Shown: positions 12,981 to 23,019 of the stretch, piece after piece
How the letters are laid out: each line of letters starts with the position of its first letter
Numbering within the stretch: the stretch's first letter is position 1
Source of the DNA: Didymodactylos carnosus
Taxonomy: Eukaryota; Rotifera; Eurotatoria; Philodinida; Philodinidae
Assembly: GCA_905250885.1 (NCBI GenBank)
Contig: CAJNOQ010001108.1
Location: 1-35,747, forward strand
Direction: 5' to 3'
DNA length: 35,747 bases
Notes under the pieces: generated by a model
What the model saw: the letters and a program-made list of their open reading frames with translations, nothing else
Database searches by the model: none
What the model was told of the DNA's origin: nothing
Translations under genes and position numbers: made by a program

Positions 12981-13067
12981 GCCCGGATGAGCTTCGGGGG
13001 TCCGGAGTTTAGACTTCAAATCTAAAGTCGATTAGCGTCGAAGAGGTTCGAATCCTCCTTCTGGGCG
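12981..13067 (+). tRNA. tRNA-Sec: Selenocysteine tRNA, anticodon TCA
   Basis: The 87-nt gene folds as a tRNA-Sec. A long acceptor arm begins GCCCGGATG and ends CTTCTGGGC plus discriminator G. A 6-bp anticodon stem TTTAGA/TCTAAA closes the loop CTTCAAA with anticodon TCA at 13016-13018. The long variable arm is TCGAT-TAGC-GTCGA, and the T arm is GAGG-TTCGAAT-CCTC. The start, the TAGC variable loop and the 3' end closely resemble the human gene. The tRNA is charged with serine and converted to selenocysteine, then inserted at UGA codons with a SECIS element. An A-box-like internal promoter is weak, as usual for this tRNA; transcription is likely by Pol III from the upstream TATA. The gene appears intact, so the organism should make selenoproteins. 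Confidence 0.95.
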
Positions 13068-13073
13068 TTTTTT
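13068..13073 (+). terminator. Pol III terminator of tRNA-Sec
   Basis: Six T residues directly follow the discriminator base, with a second T-run a few bases on. Confidence 0.85.
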
Positions 13074-13129
13074 CAGATTTTTTTCCGGGAAAGTCGATAC
13101 ATAGTAAATAATTTGCGAAAAATGATTAA

Positions 13130-13470
13130 ATAACTAACCGTACACTGTTTTATTGGGAAGGGCACTCCGCTATTGTATCAGTACGTTGTACTTGAGCAAT
13201 ACATAGCTACTGGTTACAATACAGTGATCGAATAACAAGTGCAATACACGACGAGAAAACAAGCCAAATGAACGTCACTCACACTACATAATATACCATT
13301 AATAGGCGCTCCTCCCCCAAAGTTGAAAGGGTCGCTACAGTTCAGGAAAAGTCAAGATAAATTGATCTCTGGTGAGGAAGACCAATTTAAATTAAGTAAA
13401 ATTGAACTATTACGTAAATATCCAAATATCTTTCCGGTATTGACGTATAGAATTTTCTGTTTTTATGTAC
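13130..13470 (+). mobile_element. Possible remnant of an LTR retrotransposon
   Basis: A GC-richer patch reads open on the plus strand from about 13300 to 13469 and includes LLRKYPNIFPV, similar to the linker just before reverse transcriptase in Ty3/gypsy-type polyproteins (typically L-L-x-x-[FY]-P-D-[VI]-F). The preceding 150 bp has no clear LTR that I could pair. No protease or catalytic reverse-transcriptase motif is present, so it is at most a scrap. Confidence 0.25.
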
Positions 13471-13565
13471 TTTGACACAACAACATAAGCAGTGAGTGTT
13501 CACTGCTGACATTGCCCCTAGTCCACTTTCCCTGCGAAAATCACCAGGGAGTCCCTCAAAACACT

Positions 13566-13742
13566 TCCTAAGGAATCACGACATGGATTTCCTAGAGAGT
13601 TTGGAGAGAATCCTTAGGGATTTTTCAGGGAGTCACTCTATAAGTCACTAGTGAGTCCCTGACAAACGGGAATCCATAAGGATATGCACAGAATTCACTC
13701 TCTACCCACCAGGAATCCCCCAATCGTCGTGATTCCCTTGGG
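13566..13742. repeat. Fold-back repeat with AGGGAGTCCCT-like units
   Basis: CCTAAGGAATCACGAC near 13569 is the reverse complement, with about one mismatch, of GTCGTGATTCCCTTGGG near 13725-13741. Between and around them short palindromic units (GGGAGTCCCT, TCACTAGTGA, GAGTCCCTGA) recur. Resembles a small non-autonomous fold-back element; no target duplication identified. Confidence 0.5.
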
Positions 13743-13931
13743 ATTATGGCTTTTAGTCACCATTTTCTCTATTTCATCTATATTTTCACCAAAATATAAC
13801 TTTCCAATGCGTTTTTAACAAAAAATTTAAAAATAACAACAAAGCACACATAGGAAATTCTACATTAAACAATCTGATCGTTCGATTTCTGTGAATGTTC
13901 CTGTTTCTTACGATAATTCAATAAGAAAAAC

Positions 13932-16267
13932 TCATTCTTCATCTTCCTGTTGTTCGACTGTGTCTGTAATTTCTTCAATATTTTGTTGAATTTGATCATC
14001 AATAATATTTTCATTTAGAATATTTTCATGTAATTTTGGTTTCATAACAAATAACGTACATCCTTCGTCAATTGATTTCGAGCTTCTTTTAACGACGGAT
14101 ATAAAGCATTCATTGTTTCTTCACTTAGAACAAAACCATTTTTTAGACCGTCTAAACAAAGAAAAATTGCAAAAGTTTTTTTCATTGTTATGACGACGAC
14201 ATAAGTTATTGACAGGAAGGAGGAGCTAAACTTATAAATAGTTCTTCCTCTTTCTGAGTTTTTCCCACCGAAAAGGACTTTTTCCGAAAGAGAAACAAAG
14301 TAGAATGTTGAGGTTTTGTAAACATTTAAAAACCACTGCAATTTTTAACAAATAGTAGCAGCAGCTTTAGTACAACTAACTTTAGGGATCAGTATGTCGC
14401 CTTCGTAGTGAGATAGCTTCAGAAACGAAGACAATTACCTATTATAGTCATATATCGATCTTCTTTATCATCTAAATGTTTATTAGCTAATATTTCACCA
14501 CGTGTATATATTGTCATTTCTCGTAAGAATGATCGAATGGAAGTAAAATCATGTTTTAATTTCATTAAATTTGTATCTTTAAACATCTAAAAACAGAAAA
14601 AAAGCAATGTATGAGAGAATAGCGAGATTAATATAGGAAACTTGCAGATACCAAAACTTTTTTTGCTAGCATTGTAGCTGGAGATGAACTAGCAGCTGAA
14701 CTGCATAAAGAAAGAGGTATTGCTACTATATCTGTTGGAACTCTCGGTACGATATACTAAAGAAATGCGCAAAAGAGTTAAGAATCGCACGTAAGCCGAA
14801 GTAACAGCTTTATTCTCACTTACATCCTGGATAATCTTAACGTTTTTTGATAACGATTTCAGCTGAGCAGTAACAGAAGCAACGTCTTCACTGAGAGTGT
14901 TAACATATGATATTAAATTGTTGAGTGCACCTTCAATGTTGGTTAAACGAGAGGCTGTAACCAAGACAAAAAAATCACAGTAAAAATCTTCTTTTCTCTT
15001 AGGCATTTAAGAACAAGTTATTGTGCTTTTCACACGCAAAATAACGGACTAATAAACACATACCAGGAGAAAGCTTGTTACATGATGACGATGACAGACA
15101 CGCGTACCGGCGCTTTTTTTGGACGAGTTTTCTCACTGGTATAAAATTTTTCATTGGATGTAGCATTTTCTGCAATATGTACGAACGTTCGTACCGACGG
15201 TATCGTTGAACTCGACAGCAAGTCTTCTTATAATACAAACCAAATAAAAGGCAAAATACAGCAGAGAGTGCAATAGTTCTATTTTCATCCCCCAAAGGCA
15301 CTACGGGCTTCAAACCAAACAGCAAACGAAGTACATGAACTAACCAAGTGATTTAGTCCTCGAAGTAATACGAGCTATGCCGCTTTTAGTGGAAAACCTA
15401 CGTGATGCTTACCAATGGAAATAAACTTCATTCGTCGGAATTGAAACAAAATCGTCAGTTTCGATCGATGGAGTATATTCTGCTGGACCTAAGTCAAAGA
15501 AATGTAAATTTACGTTTTATCAAAGCTACGAAAAGTGAAAAAATGTACCATTACGAAGAGACAGTGATTCTGCGTTTTCAATCTCTTGTGTCATTCGAAC
15601 GTTATTATCATCATTTGTAATACCATTGGACGAACGTATACTGATTATTAAAGATAATTTTACCGTAGTAGAATTAGCACCTACATAAGATAAAGCAAGT
15701 AAACAGGTACTTTGAATAGTGTGAAGCGGAGTTGTCAAAATACGCTCTGTTTTGTCTTTTAAAAGCTCCTACTAGTTTAAAGAACTAAGAGTTGGGTCGT
15801 CGAAACGTCTGAAAGCTGACGCTGTTTCCTAATACTTTTCTGGATTACATCCACGGAAAGAACATACCTTTTTGAAATATATTTCGACGTAATACAGAAT
15901 TATTTCCTTTCAGACATTTAGAATTTGATTTATAACTTTTTTTCTTTCTTTTTCTTACTAAAATTGAAAGAAGAGGAAATTGAACACAGTTGTGTATATA
16001 CTAAAGAGATAAAAAGAACTTGTACTTTGAGTTTCTTTTCCGCCTAGTAAATAATCGTTTACATCATCTTCATCGTCTTCTTGTAAAGACGAATATAAAT
16101 AATCGGTTGAATTCAACTACTTCATTAATTTATCACATAAACTTTTTGGACCTTTAACAAAACACAGTTTATTATAGATTAGCTATTCTTTTACTGTAGT
16201 CTGAGTCTTTACAAAACTTACCGACAATTGTTAATTCTCCATCACAAACTTGTTCACCGCATGTGTA
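13932..16267 (-). pseudogene. Unrecognised multi-exon gene with stop and frameshift
   Basis: Exons: 16267-16222, 16151-~16035, 14954-14824, 14756-14652, 14586-14439, 14151-~14060, then a shifted frame to a stop at 13932-13934. Small introns of 65-70 nt, one of 287 and one of about 1.1 kb have GT-AG ends, and every junction keeps phase. The product would begin CGEQVCDGELTIVG, contain an acidic patch (QEDDEDDVNDYLLGG), a helical stretch (SRLTNIEGALNNLISY...), a middle part with TSIRSFLREMTIYTRGEIL and DGLKNGFVLSEE, and an acidic tail ending EEITDTVEQQEDE. Two defects: TAG at 16117-16119 between LCDKLMK and LNSTDYLY, and loss of one base near 14060, after which the sensible frame (CTLFVMKPKLHEN...) continues. 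These could be decay or assembly errors. I do not recognise the family; the 5' part may be missing. Confidence 0.5.
14999..15780. other. Large intron of the broken gene
   Basis: Two chance-length open frames occur here (15325-14999 and 15738-15526, minus strand). Neither is bounded by matching splice sites, and the flanking exons join in phase without them (GGKETQ-T-SRLTNIEG). I treat it as intron. Confidence 0.45.
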
Positions 16268-16269
16268 CT

Positions 16270-16291
16270 ATTACTCACACGTGTGAGTAAT
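16270..16291. repeat. 22-bp perfect palindrome with CACGTG core
   Basis: ATTACTCACACGTGTGAGTAAT-type palindrome, every base paired, centred on the E-box CACGTG. It directly abuts the first recognisable exon of the broken gene. It could be a bHLH-type binding site or a hairpin left by a rearrangement. Confidence 0.7.
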
Positions 16292-16848
16292 TAGGCACGA
16301 ATCAAGATTAAATCCTCGCATCTCTGCAGCTCATCAAACGCACGCTTGTAATAGGTACAGAAAAAGGAGTAAAGATAGGGAGGTATGGTGATAATATGAC
16401 GAATTAAAGGAACCAAATCCTTCAAGCTGTGAGGGATGCACAGCATCCCATCCTCAGGCTTTTTTTTGCATTTTAAAATCTTTGTGCGTGTGGTTATTCT
16501 ATTTCTTAACTCTTTGAGTTAGCAAGTCTAACATAAATCCACGCTACGTCGAGCTAAAAATATATTATCGGGATAGCTTTGACTATTTCAGTAGAAAATA
16601 TATTTTCGATGTACTACGATAGGTACCCTAGTTGAAACGAGTAAGAACATCCGAAAAAAATGAAAAATCTCTCGGAATAAAGTTTCTCATTTTTTGAGGA
16701 GTGTTTACAAGACAAATTCGCATTTTTTCGAAGTAAATGATTAGTATTTTATTTTGATTCGAGCGACATCACGGGGTCACGATTTTCTCATGGTACACAA
16801 AAAAAAATACTCAGTAATTGCTATGGTTCCGATGGAATCTTGTCTATA
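16292..16848. other. Intergenic, no gene seen
   Basis: No exon with splice context on either strand. Contains a direct-reading GGGATGCACAGCATCCC palindrome near 16433-16449 followed by a T-run. Confidence 0.4.
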
Positions 16849-17013
16849 GTGACTACCAGTACTCTGTATGAACTCCAAATTCTGAGTGAACTCAAAACAT
16901 TTCCAGTCCAGGGTAGTCCGAGTCCATGAACTCAAAATATTTTCAATTTAGTCCATATGGACTGAACTGGACTATGAACTCAGATCAGTCCATACGGAGC
17001 TCTGGTGACTACC
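16849..17013. mobile_element. MITE family A, copy 1 (147 bp, 9-bp TSD)
   Basis: The element at 16858-17004 is flanked by perfect 9-bp duplications GTGACTACC (16849-16857 and 17005-17013). Its right end CATACGGAGCTCTG is the inverse of the left end consensus (C)AGAGCTCCGTATG; the left end here is degenerate (AGTACTCTGTATG). The interior is full of GAGTCCA/TGGACTC units. It has no coding capacity. A 9-bp duplication is typical of Mutator-like elements. Confidence 0.8.
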
Positions 17014-17029
17014 ATTCTTACTATCAGGA

Positions 17030-17260
17030 TGTCAGCCCTAATGAATCGCGTTTGTCATGGCGTGACATGATGTGACGCGCTAGATTCGCCACAAGAGTTC
17101 CTCCTGTTTCACCACAGCTCTTTATGTCGTGGCGTGAGTCGCTTTGTCACGGCACGACTACTAACTAATTAGTAGCCCTTGCGTTATTCGAGAGTCGCGT
17201 CGTGGTTTTGCGATTTTAGTTACTTCGCGCTGTGACTGCGATTTTGTCTGTTTCCATTTC
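17030..17260. repeat. GC-richer patch with GTGGCGTGA-like units
   Basis: Recurrent TGGCGTGA, GTCACGGCACGAC and GTGACGCG words stand out from the AT-rich surroundings. Probably another old repeat; no ends could be defined. Confidence 0.3.
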
Positions 17261-17912
17261 CTAGGCGTGTTTTCTTAATTGCTATAAAAATTTCCTATAC
17301 CCGGTTTTTGCACTTTGAGCCGCCTCATTAGAACCAAATTTGGTTCTAGCCACGAATATGAGCAGCGATTCCGATTGTTTTTTGGCCGGAGAGGCTATAA
17401 TTGTGGCGGAAAGCTTATAAAAATACTTTGAGGAGAGTGATGGGACGATGATAGAATGATTTTATCTGACCTTGGTTCACTTTTCGTTTCTATAAAATAA
17501 ACCCGTCAGATGTGAAATACTTACTGGAGAAAAATAGGCTTTCAAATAATATAAAAGAGATCATACTCGTATTTTCACGTCTGCGCCGAAGGTTCACATA
17601 GAAAAGTTGACATAAAAAGTAGCTTTTTATGCCGTTGGTACATTTTCCGCGGCGGAAAGTCAAGACAAAAGTGTTCACAGAAAGTTTGAAAGGACGAGGG
17701 ACGATAAGAGCCCCCTTACATATAAGTCTTATATTCACGGATCTGCTATAGGTTTTCGCCGCGATTAAGCCAAACGTATGTTTAGACCTTAAAAAATCTC
17801 CCTGAGAACAATTTTCGCATACAGAACTATTTTCTCATTAGGTTTACTTTCCTCAGAGTATTTTCATTATTTCATCCCTTTTGCTGAGAGCAAGCCTGGG
17901 CTACAAAATGCT

Positions 17913-18360
17913 ATATAAAATGTTGAGAAGAAAATGTAATTGGGTAGTCTAATATCAAAAATACTCGGTAGCATCTTAGCAAATTTTTTTTCATATAATA
18001 TTAAATGATTCGCTATTCACTCAAAAAACATCAGATCGAGCTGAAACTTCAGGATATGATTAATTTTGTTCACTAAACTTGATTTGAAGATCGAAAAAAG
18101 AATATTTTTATTAATAAGTTTTTCAGAAATTCTTTCGGAAAACAAAGCCCAAGTCATGAAAAATCAATGTGTCGTTCCGGTCTCGTTTTGTAGAGGAGAT
18201 ACCGAGCTACCAGTCAATGGAAAAAAATCAATAGAATTTCATGGGAAAATTTTTACACAGAGCCTGGTTTTTCTTTTTGACTGATTGATTTGCTGAGGTG
18301 CTACCGAGTATTTTGATATTAGACTACCCAGTTACATTTTCTTCTCAGCATTTTATATAT
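17913..18360. mobile_element. MITE family B, 448 bp with ~70-bp TIRs
   Basis: Arms 17913-17983 and 18288-18360 are inverse copies over about 70 bp with only a few differences (TATATAAAATG(T/C)TGAGAAG...CTCGGTAGCA). Both outer ends are TATA, consistent with insertion at TA as in Tc1/mariner or PIF-type elements. The ~300-bp interior is AT-rich and has no plausible transposase. Confidence 0.8.
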
Positions 18361-18410
18361 GACAGATTCAACTTCAGGTACTTCGGTTTGCTTCGACGGA
18401 TTTTCTAGGA

Positions 18411-18609
18411 ATCAACAGTACTGTGAACTTTCATCGAAAATACTTTTTGGCCGTTGGTTCATGGTTTTCCTCCTGAAAGAGCTTTCCTACGCACTTTCAC
18501 GGCTCTGCTATCTGCTGAATCTTATCCGTGCTTAAGCTTCTTAACCATACCCTACAGTAAGAATATTTCGATAAAGTATTTTTCGATGAAAGTTCGCAGT
18601 ACCGTTGAT
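18411..18609. repeat. Inverted repeat, 36-bp arms
   Basis: ATCAACAGTACTGTGAACTT... at 18411-18446 is repeated inverted at 18574-18609 with three or four differences; spacer about 127 bp. Probably a second small fold-back element beside MITE B. Confidence 0.65.
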
Positions 18610-18857
18610 ACCGTTGGACAAGAAAACGGATCTTCAAAACTGACCATTTTTCATATCCCACCTGCTTTTGAGCTCATCTGTACAACAGCTAAGGGTCTTG
18701 TACGAAATGAATTCATAGTTTACAGTAGAGGTGTACTCATACAACTGATATAAATAATATTCAATGACATAACATATTTGCCAGGTTAAAAAGCATTTGC
18801 GCCAGCAAAAATTCGTCATGTTATGTGCATATGTTCACATATAAGCGACATTTATTT

Positions 18858-18880
18858 GTATATATATATATATATATATA
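18858..18880. repeat. (TA)n simple repeat
   Basis: TATATATATATATATATATA run in intergenic sequence. Confidence 0.85.
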
Positions 18881-19790
18881 TTATTTATTTCTCTTGGCTC
18901 CAGATAGTACTCGACCTCGACTACTTATGTTCCAAATAGGAGCTCTTAATCTGTTTGCTAGACCGAGATATAATCAACACAAATTTCACTTTTATGCAGT
19001 TGTTGTTTTAGGCTGTTTAGAGCTTATACGAACAATTCGATAACTTTTTTAGGGAGTAAATCAAGGTAAAAAATTTTTGGAAATCTTTCTAAATATGTCG
19101 CCGTTATATACTGGGAAAGTTTAGTCAGAGAAAACGAACATCAATTGAGCAACTTAAGTCGTTCTTACCTTGCATTGGCTCATACATAGACAAGTTCGAT
19201 ATCTGGTAGAAAACACTCTCACGGAGCAAAAAACATTTTCAAAAAGAAAGTGCGAAATAATGTTGTTTGCGAAAACTTCTGATCTGTACGTATTGGTTTT
19301 TCATTCAAGTTTACTGGCATAAAGTAGAGTTTTACTCTTTTTAATTTGTAGAATTTGCTGGTTATTTTTTTAGCATAATCACCACTTGGGAGAAACAACG
19401 GATATAAAAATATTCTTCGCTGTCAGTTTACAATTATTATAGCATTGACATCAATGAACACCTCCGAAGCCCTCGAAATATCTAACCTTTCAGTATTTAA
19501 AACATTGAACTTTCTCATGCATAGAGGTGACACTTTCCATTTATCGTCACTGTAACGGGTAATGGAAATTCTTTACTCGTGTCTAGAAAACTAATGAGTG
19601 AATTACTTGTTTTGGCTGAAATAACCCATTAATTCATTTGTTAGCCCGTTGCAACTCATAGAAACACTGAATTAAAGAATAGATTTTTGAAACTTACATC
19701 AACATGAGAATTATTCAGTGCAATAGTACATGAAGTTAAAAAAAAGTGAAGTTTGCGCCGATCTTCAAGTTCGTTTTTCCTTGAATTATT

Positions 19791-19991
19791 TTATAGCCAT
19801 TCTACAACACTGGTGTAGTTAAGCACTGCAATACTGTTCCAATCCCTCAGTATCAGAACTGAGTTTGGAACAATAAAAAGTTCTTTGGGATGATCTGAAT
19901 TAATATGCCTGGTCACTGAAAATTCCTTATAATGCAGAAGTATTTTCGCTCTCTTTTGGGAACAATATTCTACTTTGTCATCGTTTTTCAC
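19791..19991 (-). pseudogene. Possible BED-finger transposase fragment
   Basis: A 66-codon open frame contains VEYCSQK followed about 20 residues later by TRHINSDHPKEL. The H-x4-H-P ending and spacing recall the BED zinc finger common in hAT transposases (C-x2-C ... H-x3-5-H-P), but the second cysteine is absent. No dimerisation or catalytic region is nearby. Could be chance. Confidence 0.2.
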
Positions 19992-20154
19992 TATAATAAT
20001 TCAATCAGCGTATGAAATGTTACTGTGATTCATGCTATTCTGTCACAAATTAATAAGTATTATTGATTGAAGTGTCATAAAATCATATTCTATGACGTGT
20101 CTAATCAATTTCAGCACATTTATCATTACTACACACGGCAATGTTTTAAAAGAG

Positions 20155-20352
20155 ATTAGTACCAAAGCTCCGTATGGACTCAAAATTCTAACTTCAGTCC
20201 ACTTCATAGACTCTAAGAAGGTAGTTTTTTTTAGTATTTTTTACCTGTTTTTTACTGATTTTTCCTTGTATCGAGTGAATAAAATTTTTTTTTAATCCAT
20301 GGTCTTGAAAGTCCGAGTCCAGTCCAGGCCGTGCGGAGCTCTAATTAGTACC
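20155..20352. mobile_element. MITE family A, copy 2 (180 bp, 9-bp TSD)
   Basis: The element at 20164-20343 is bounded by perfect 9-bp duplications ATTAGTACC (20155-20163, 20344-20352). Its ends AAAGCTCCGTATGGACTC and GTGCGGAGCTCTA are inverse of each other with small changes. The interior shares GAGTCCAGTCC-type words with copies 1 and 3, plus an extra T-rich insertion. Confidence 0.82.
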
Positions 20353-21827
20353 ACTACACCAAAAGTACACATGAGATTTTCGATTACCTATAAATATTTT
20401 ATATGAAGAAGAAATGTGATATGACTCTTATAGAAATCTTATGAGCTATTTATATGATAAAGGTGTAGAAGATTTTTATAGGAATATAAGCATTTGATTA
20501 GGTTTTGATAATTTCTTTTCTATAAGATTCCTATAACAAAACATGGTGGTTACTATACGATTCTTAGAGATACTGTATGCTTTTGAGACCTCTGTCGTAT
20601 ATAACCCAAATAAACAAACTTAAGATATTTCGAATTTTATGAAAGAAATTGAAATTTACAGGCAATTATACAATCCCTCTTATTGATCAAATAATGCACT
20701 TGTTGCGTTGAATAGTCATTTCAAAAAACTAACAAAATGTATCTCGATAGCATATATTGCGAAAGCTTATTTCTAAATGTCAGTCCGGCTTATTGTTCGG
20801 AAGAAGTTTAATAGAGAACCAAAGAAAGATGATCTATTGCTCATCTTCCATTGATCATCAATGAATTTAAGAAAAGTTTTCATTATAGTAACCTGTAACG
20901 CTTTTTTGCAGACTATCTCCAAGTTAAAAGGGTAAAAATGGATTACAGTGTTGATTGAGGTATTCTTCATTCATGTAGAAACTTTTATCTTATGAATATC
21001 TAAAACTGTTAAGTCTTCAGCAGAGGAAAATATATTTTTTTCTCGGATCCACGCGAGGCTGAACAGCGTCGAGCTAAAATCTAGCGAGACTCAAGCCTAT
21101 TCTTCGTCACTTATGCCAGAGAATATAGTTAAAAGAGATCTTCTGATATTAGTTGGAAATTTTCTTATTCCGGATGCTACATCTCTCTATGCATAATTCA
21201 TATGGCGTGTTACAATATCTTTCATTTTAACACTTTTTTTGTATTTGTCTCATTGACAAAGTATAATAAAGGTTATTTGCTATCTTAGCAACTATTATTT
21301 TGTCAGTAATATTGCCACCAGTGGAATTAATTTTATTTTGCAAACATCTATTGTGTAAATTTATTCAAGTGATTTTTTTTCCTCTTCAATCACCATCTGC
21401 TTGTTCGTAAGTGTTTGGTAGAAAATGAAATTCAAAACGTGCTTAAGGCAATATTTCTTCAACTGTAAGTTTTAATGGAGTATTATTACACATATTTTCT
21501 TTCTAGGTCACTTGTTTCTACTTTGACACTGAAGAATAATGAAAAGAAAATATAGTTTCCACAAGGGATCAAAGAACTATCACTCATGAATGTGTTAACA
21601 TTTGCAGTTGAATGAAGCTTGTTGTCGTGTAACGTTTTCATTTTAAGTCCGTGAAAAAAGTTAAAAGGATTGAAAGGCATACTGAGACCCAAACAACAAA
21701 TTCGTTCAGAAAAAAAATGTATTACATAATAAAAATGATAAGCGAAATATTATCTCAAAAATACTAAACTGTATTGCATAATCTCTACGATCATCAATCA
21801 CAGACAAGGGCAACCATGAACTATTAG
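20353..21827. other. Intergenic, no gene seen
   Basis: AT-rich; short open frames only, none with splice context or recognisable content. Confidence 0.4.
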
Positions 21828-21941
21828 TTTATTGTACGATTGCATCTGATGAGGTTCTGTCGTTGTATAGTTTCGTTACTATACCGTTGTTCAGTCAAGT
21901 TTTCACGGAAACTGGCTTCGTTTAAAATCATAGAATACATG
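21828..21941 (+). repeat. Dispersed repeat, copy B
   Basis: Direct-orientation partner of 8701-8812, sharing TTATTG(C/T)ACGATTG(T/C)ATCTGATGAG and CGGAAACTGG(T/C)TTC(G/T)TTT. Confidence 0.65.
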
Positions 21942-22269
21942 AACTATTTCACTCTATGTGTTTCTTTTTGAACAGAGCAATATTTTCATGAACTGACTTG
22001 TCATCCTTTAGTTCACTGAAAATATCAGCTCGTTACTCAACCGAATATAATTTTCTTTTACCTGTTATTATGAATAATCGCATTCAATCGAAAGAAAATG
22101 TTAAACTGGTAAATGAATATCATTCAAGTATAAATCGAATTAGTAAAATGTTTGAAACAATAGTTAGTTTATCCGATTTTGTGTTAAATCATAAGTATAG
22201 GCTTTACGGCAGGCCCATGAGCACTTAATCAAGCAGTATAATTCTGAACTTATCTAGACGTTCGATCTT

Positions 22270-22429
22270 TTTTCTCGTAATATCTATTTACAAAATGCTA
22301 TACATTTCAGAGTCCAATCCGACTTCTTCTTCAATAGCAAAAATTATGAAATGAGCATTTTAATTACACTGTGACATAAACTATACACAATGCAAAGACC
22401 AGAATTAAATGTGCGTTTTGCGCACATAC
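22270..22429 (+). repeat. Left arm of a 160-bp inverted duplication
   Basis: It begins TCTCGTAATATCTATTTAC, has an acceptor-like TTTCAG at 22310, then AGTCCAATCCGACTTC. The reading frame opened by this acceptor (ESNPTSSSIAK) meets a stop after about 14 codons. It is the decayed partner of the right arm. Confidence 0.75.
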
Positions 22430-22858
22430 GAGGTGCTATAGCACCATTTAAAATTTTTAAACTATAATGTTTGAATAGCTGACAATATAAGAAAATATTT
22501 CACCACAAGTTTGATATAATGAGCAATAACTATTTCATAGTTATATAATAATCGATGCGAGTACTTTAACAATTTTGCTAGAATATAGCTCATGTCTGTC
22601 ATAGAAGGAAATTGTTTAAGTTTACAATTGTTAATTGGAGTAGTACATAATTAGAAAAGTATTTTTAGCAACAATTTTGTCAAAACGCATTTTTGTGAAA
22701 GAATATGTGTATAAAATCGCAAAACAAAAAGTTAAATAATAAGTACAATTGTCGATACTGTAAAAGTATTTTACAATTTGTATTTAGCTGTAGGTTGAGC
22801 TATTAAGTTATATTTGATATTGTTAGATCGTTTAACTGCTTGTTATTTCTGCTTGTAT

Positions 22859-23019
22859 TGTATGTACACAAAGCGTACATTTAATTATGGCCTTTGCATC
22901 GTGTATAATTTGTGTCACAGTGTAATTAATACTCATTTTTATATTTTTTGCTATTGAAGAAGAAGTCGGATTGGACTCTGCAACGTATAGCATTATGTAA
23001 ATAAATATTACGAGAAAAA
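22859..23019 (-). repeat. Right arm of the inverted duplication, ORF intact
   Basis: The inverse of 22270-22429 at roughly 85% identity by eye, with a 429-bp spacer. On the minus strand an acceptor-like CGTTGCAG is followed by 48 open codons (ESNPTSSSIAKNIKM...CTLCVHTIQA...) to a stop at 22832. It looks like a terminal exon whose 5' partner is not visible. Protein unrecognised. Confidence 0.7.

Noticed and set aside
14650..14760. Plus-strand reading ADTKTFFASIVAGDEL...
   Set aside because: Antisense of an exon whose minus-strand splice sites and phases fit the adjacent exons; taken as a shadow.
14999..15325. 108-codon minus-strand frame with many Cys and Arg
   Set aside because: Lies in the intron whose flanking exons already join in phase; no acceptor/donor pair fits it.
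16117..16119. In-frame stop as a selenocysteine codon, tempting given the nearby tRNA-Sec
   Set aside because: The codon is TAG, not TGA, so selenocysteine insertion does not apply.
18454..18753. 99-codon plus-strand open frame
   Set aside because: It overlaps an inverted repeat arm, has no splice context, no recognisable motif, and the opposite strand is equally open.
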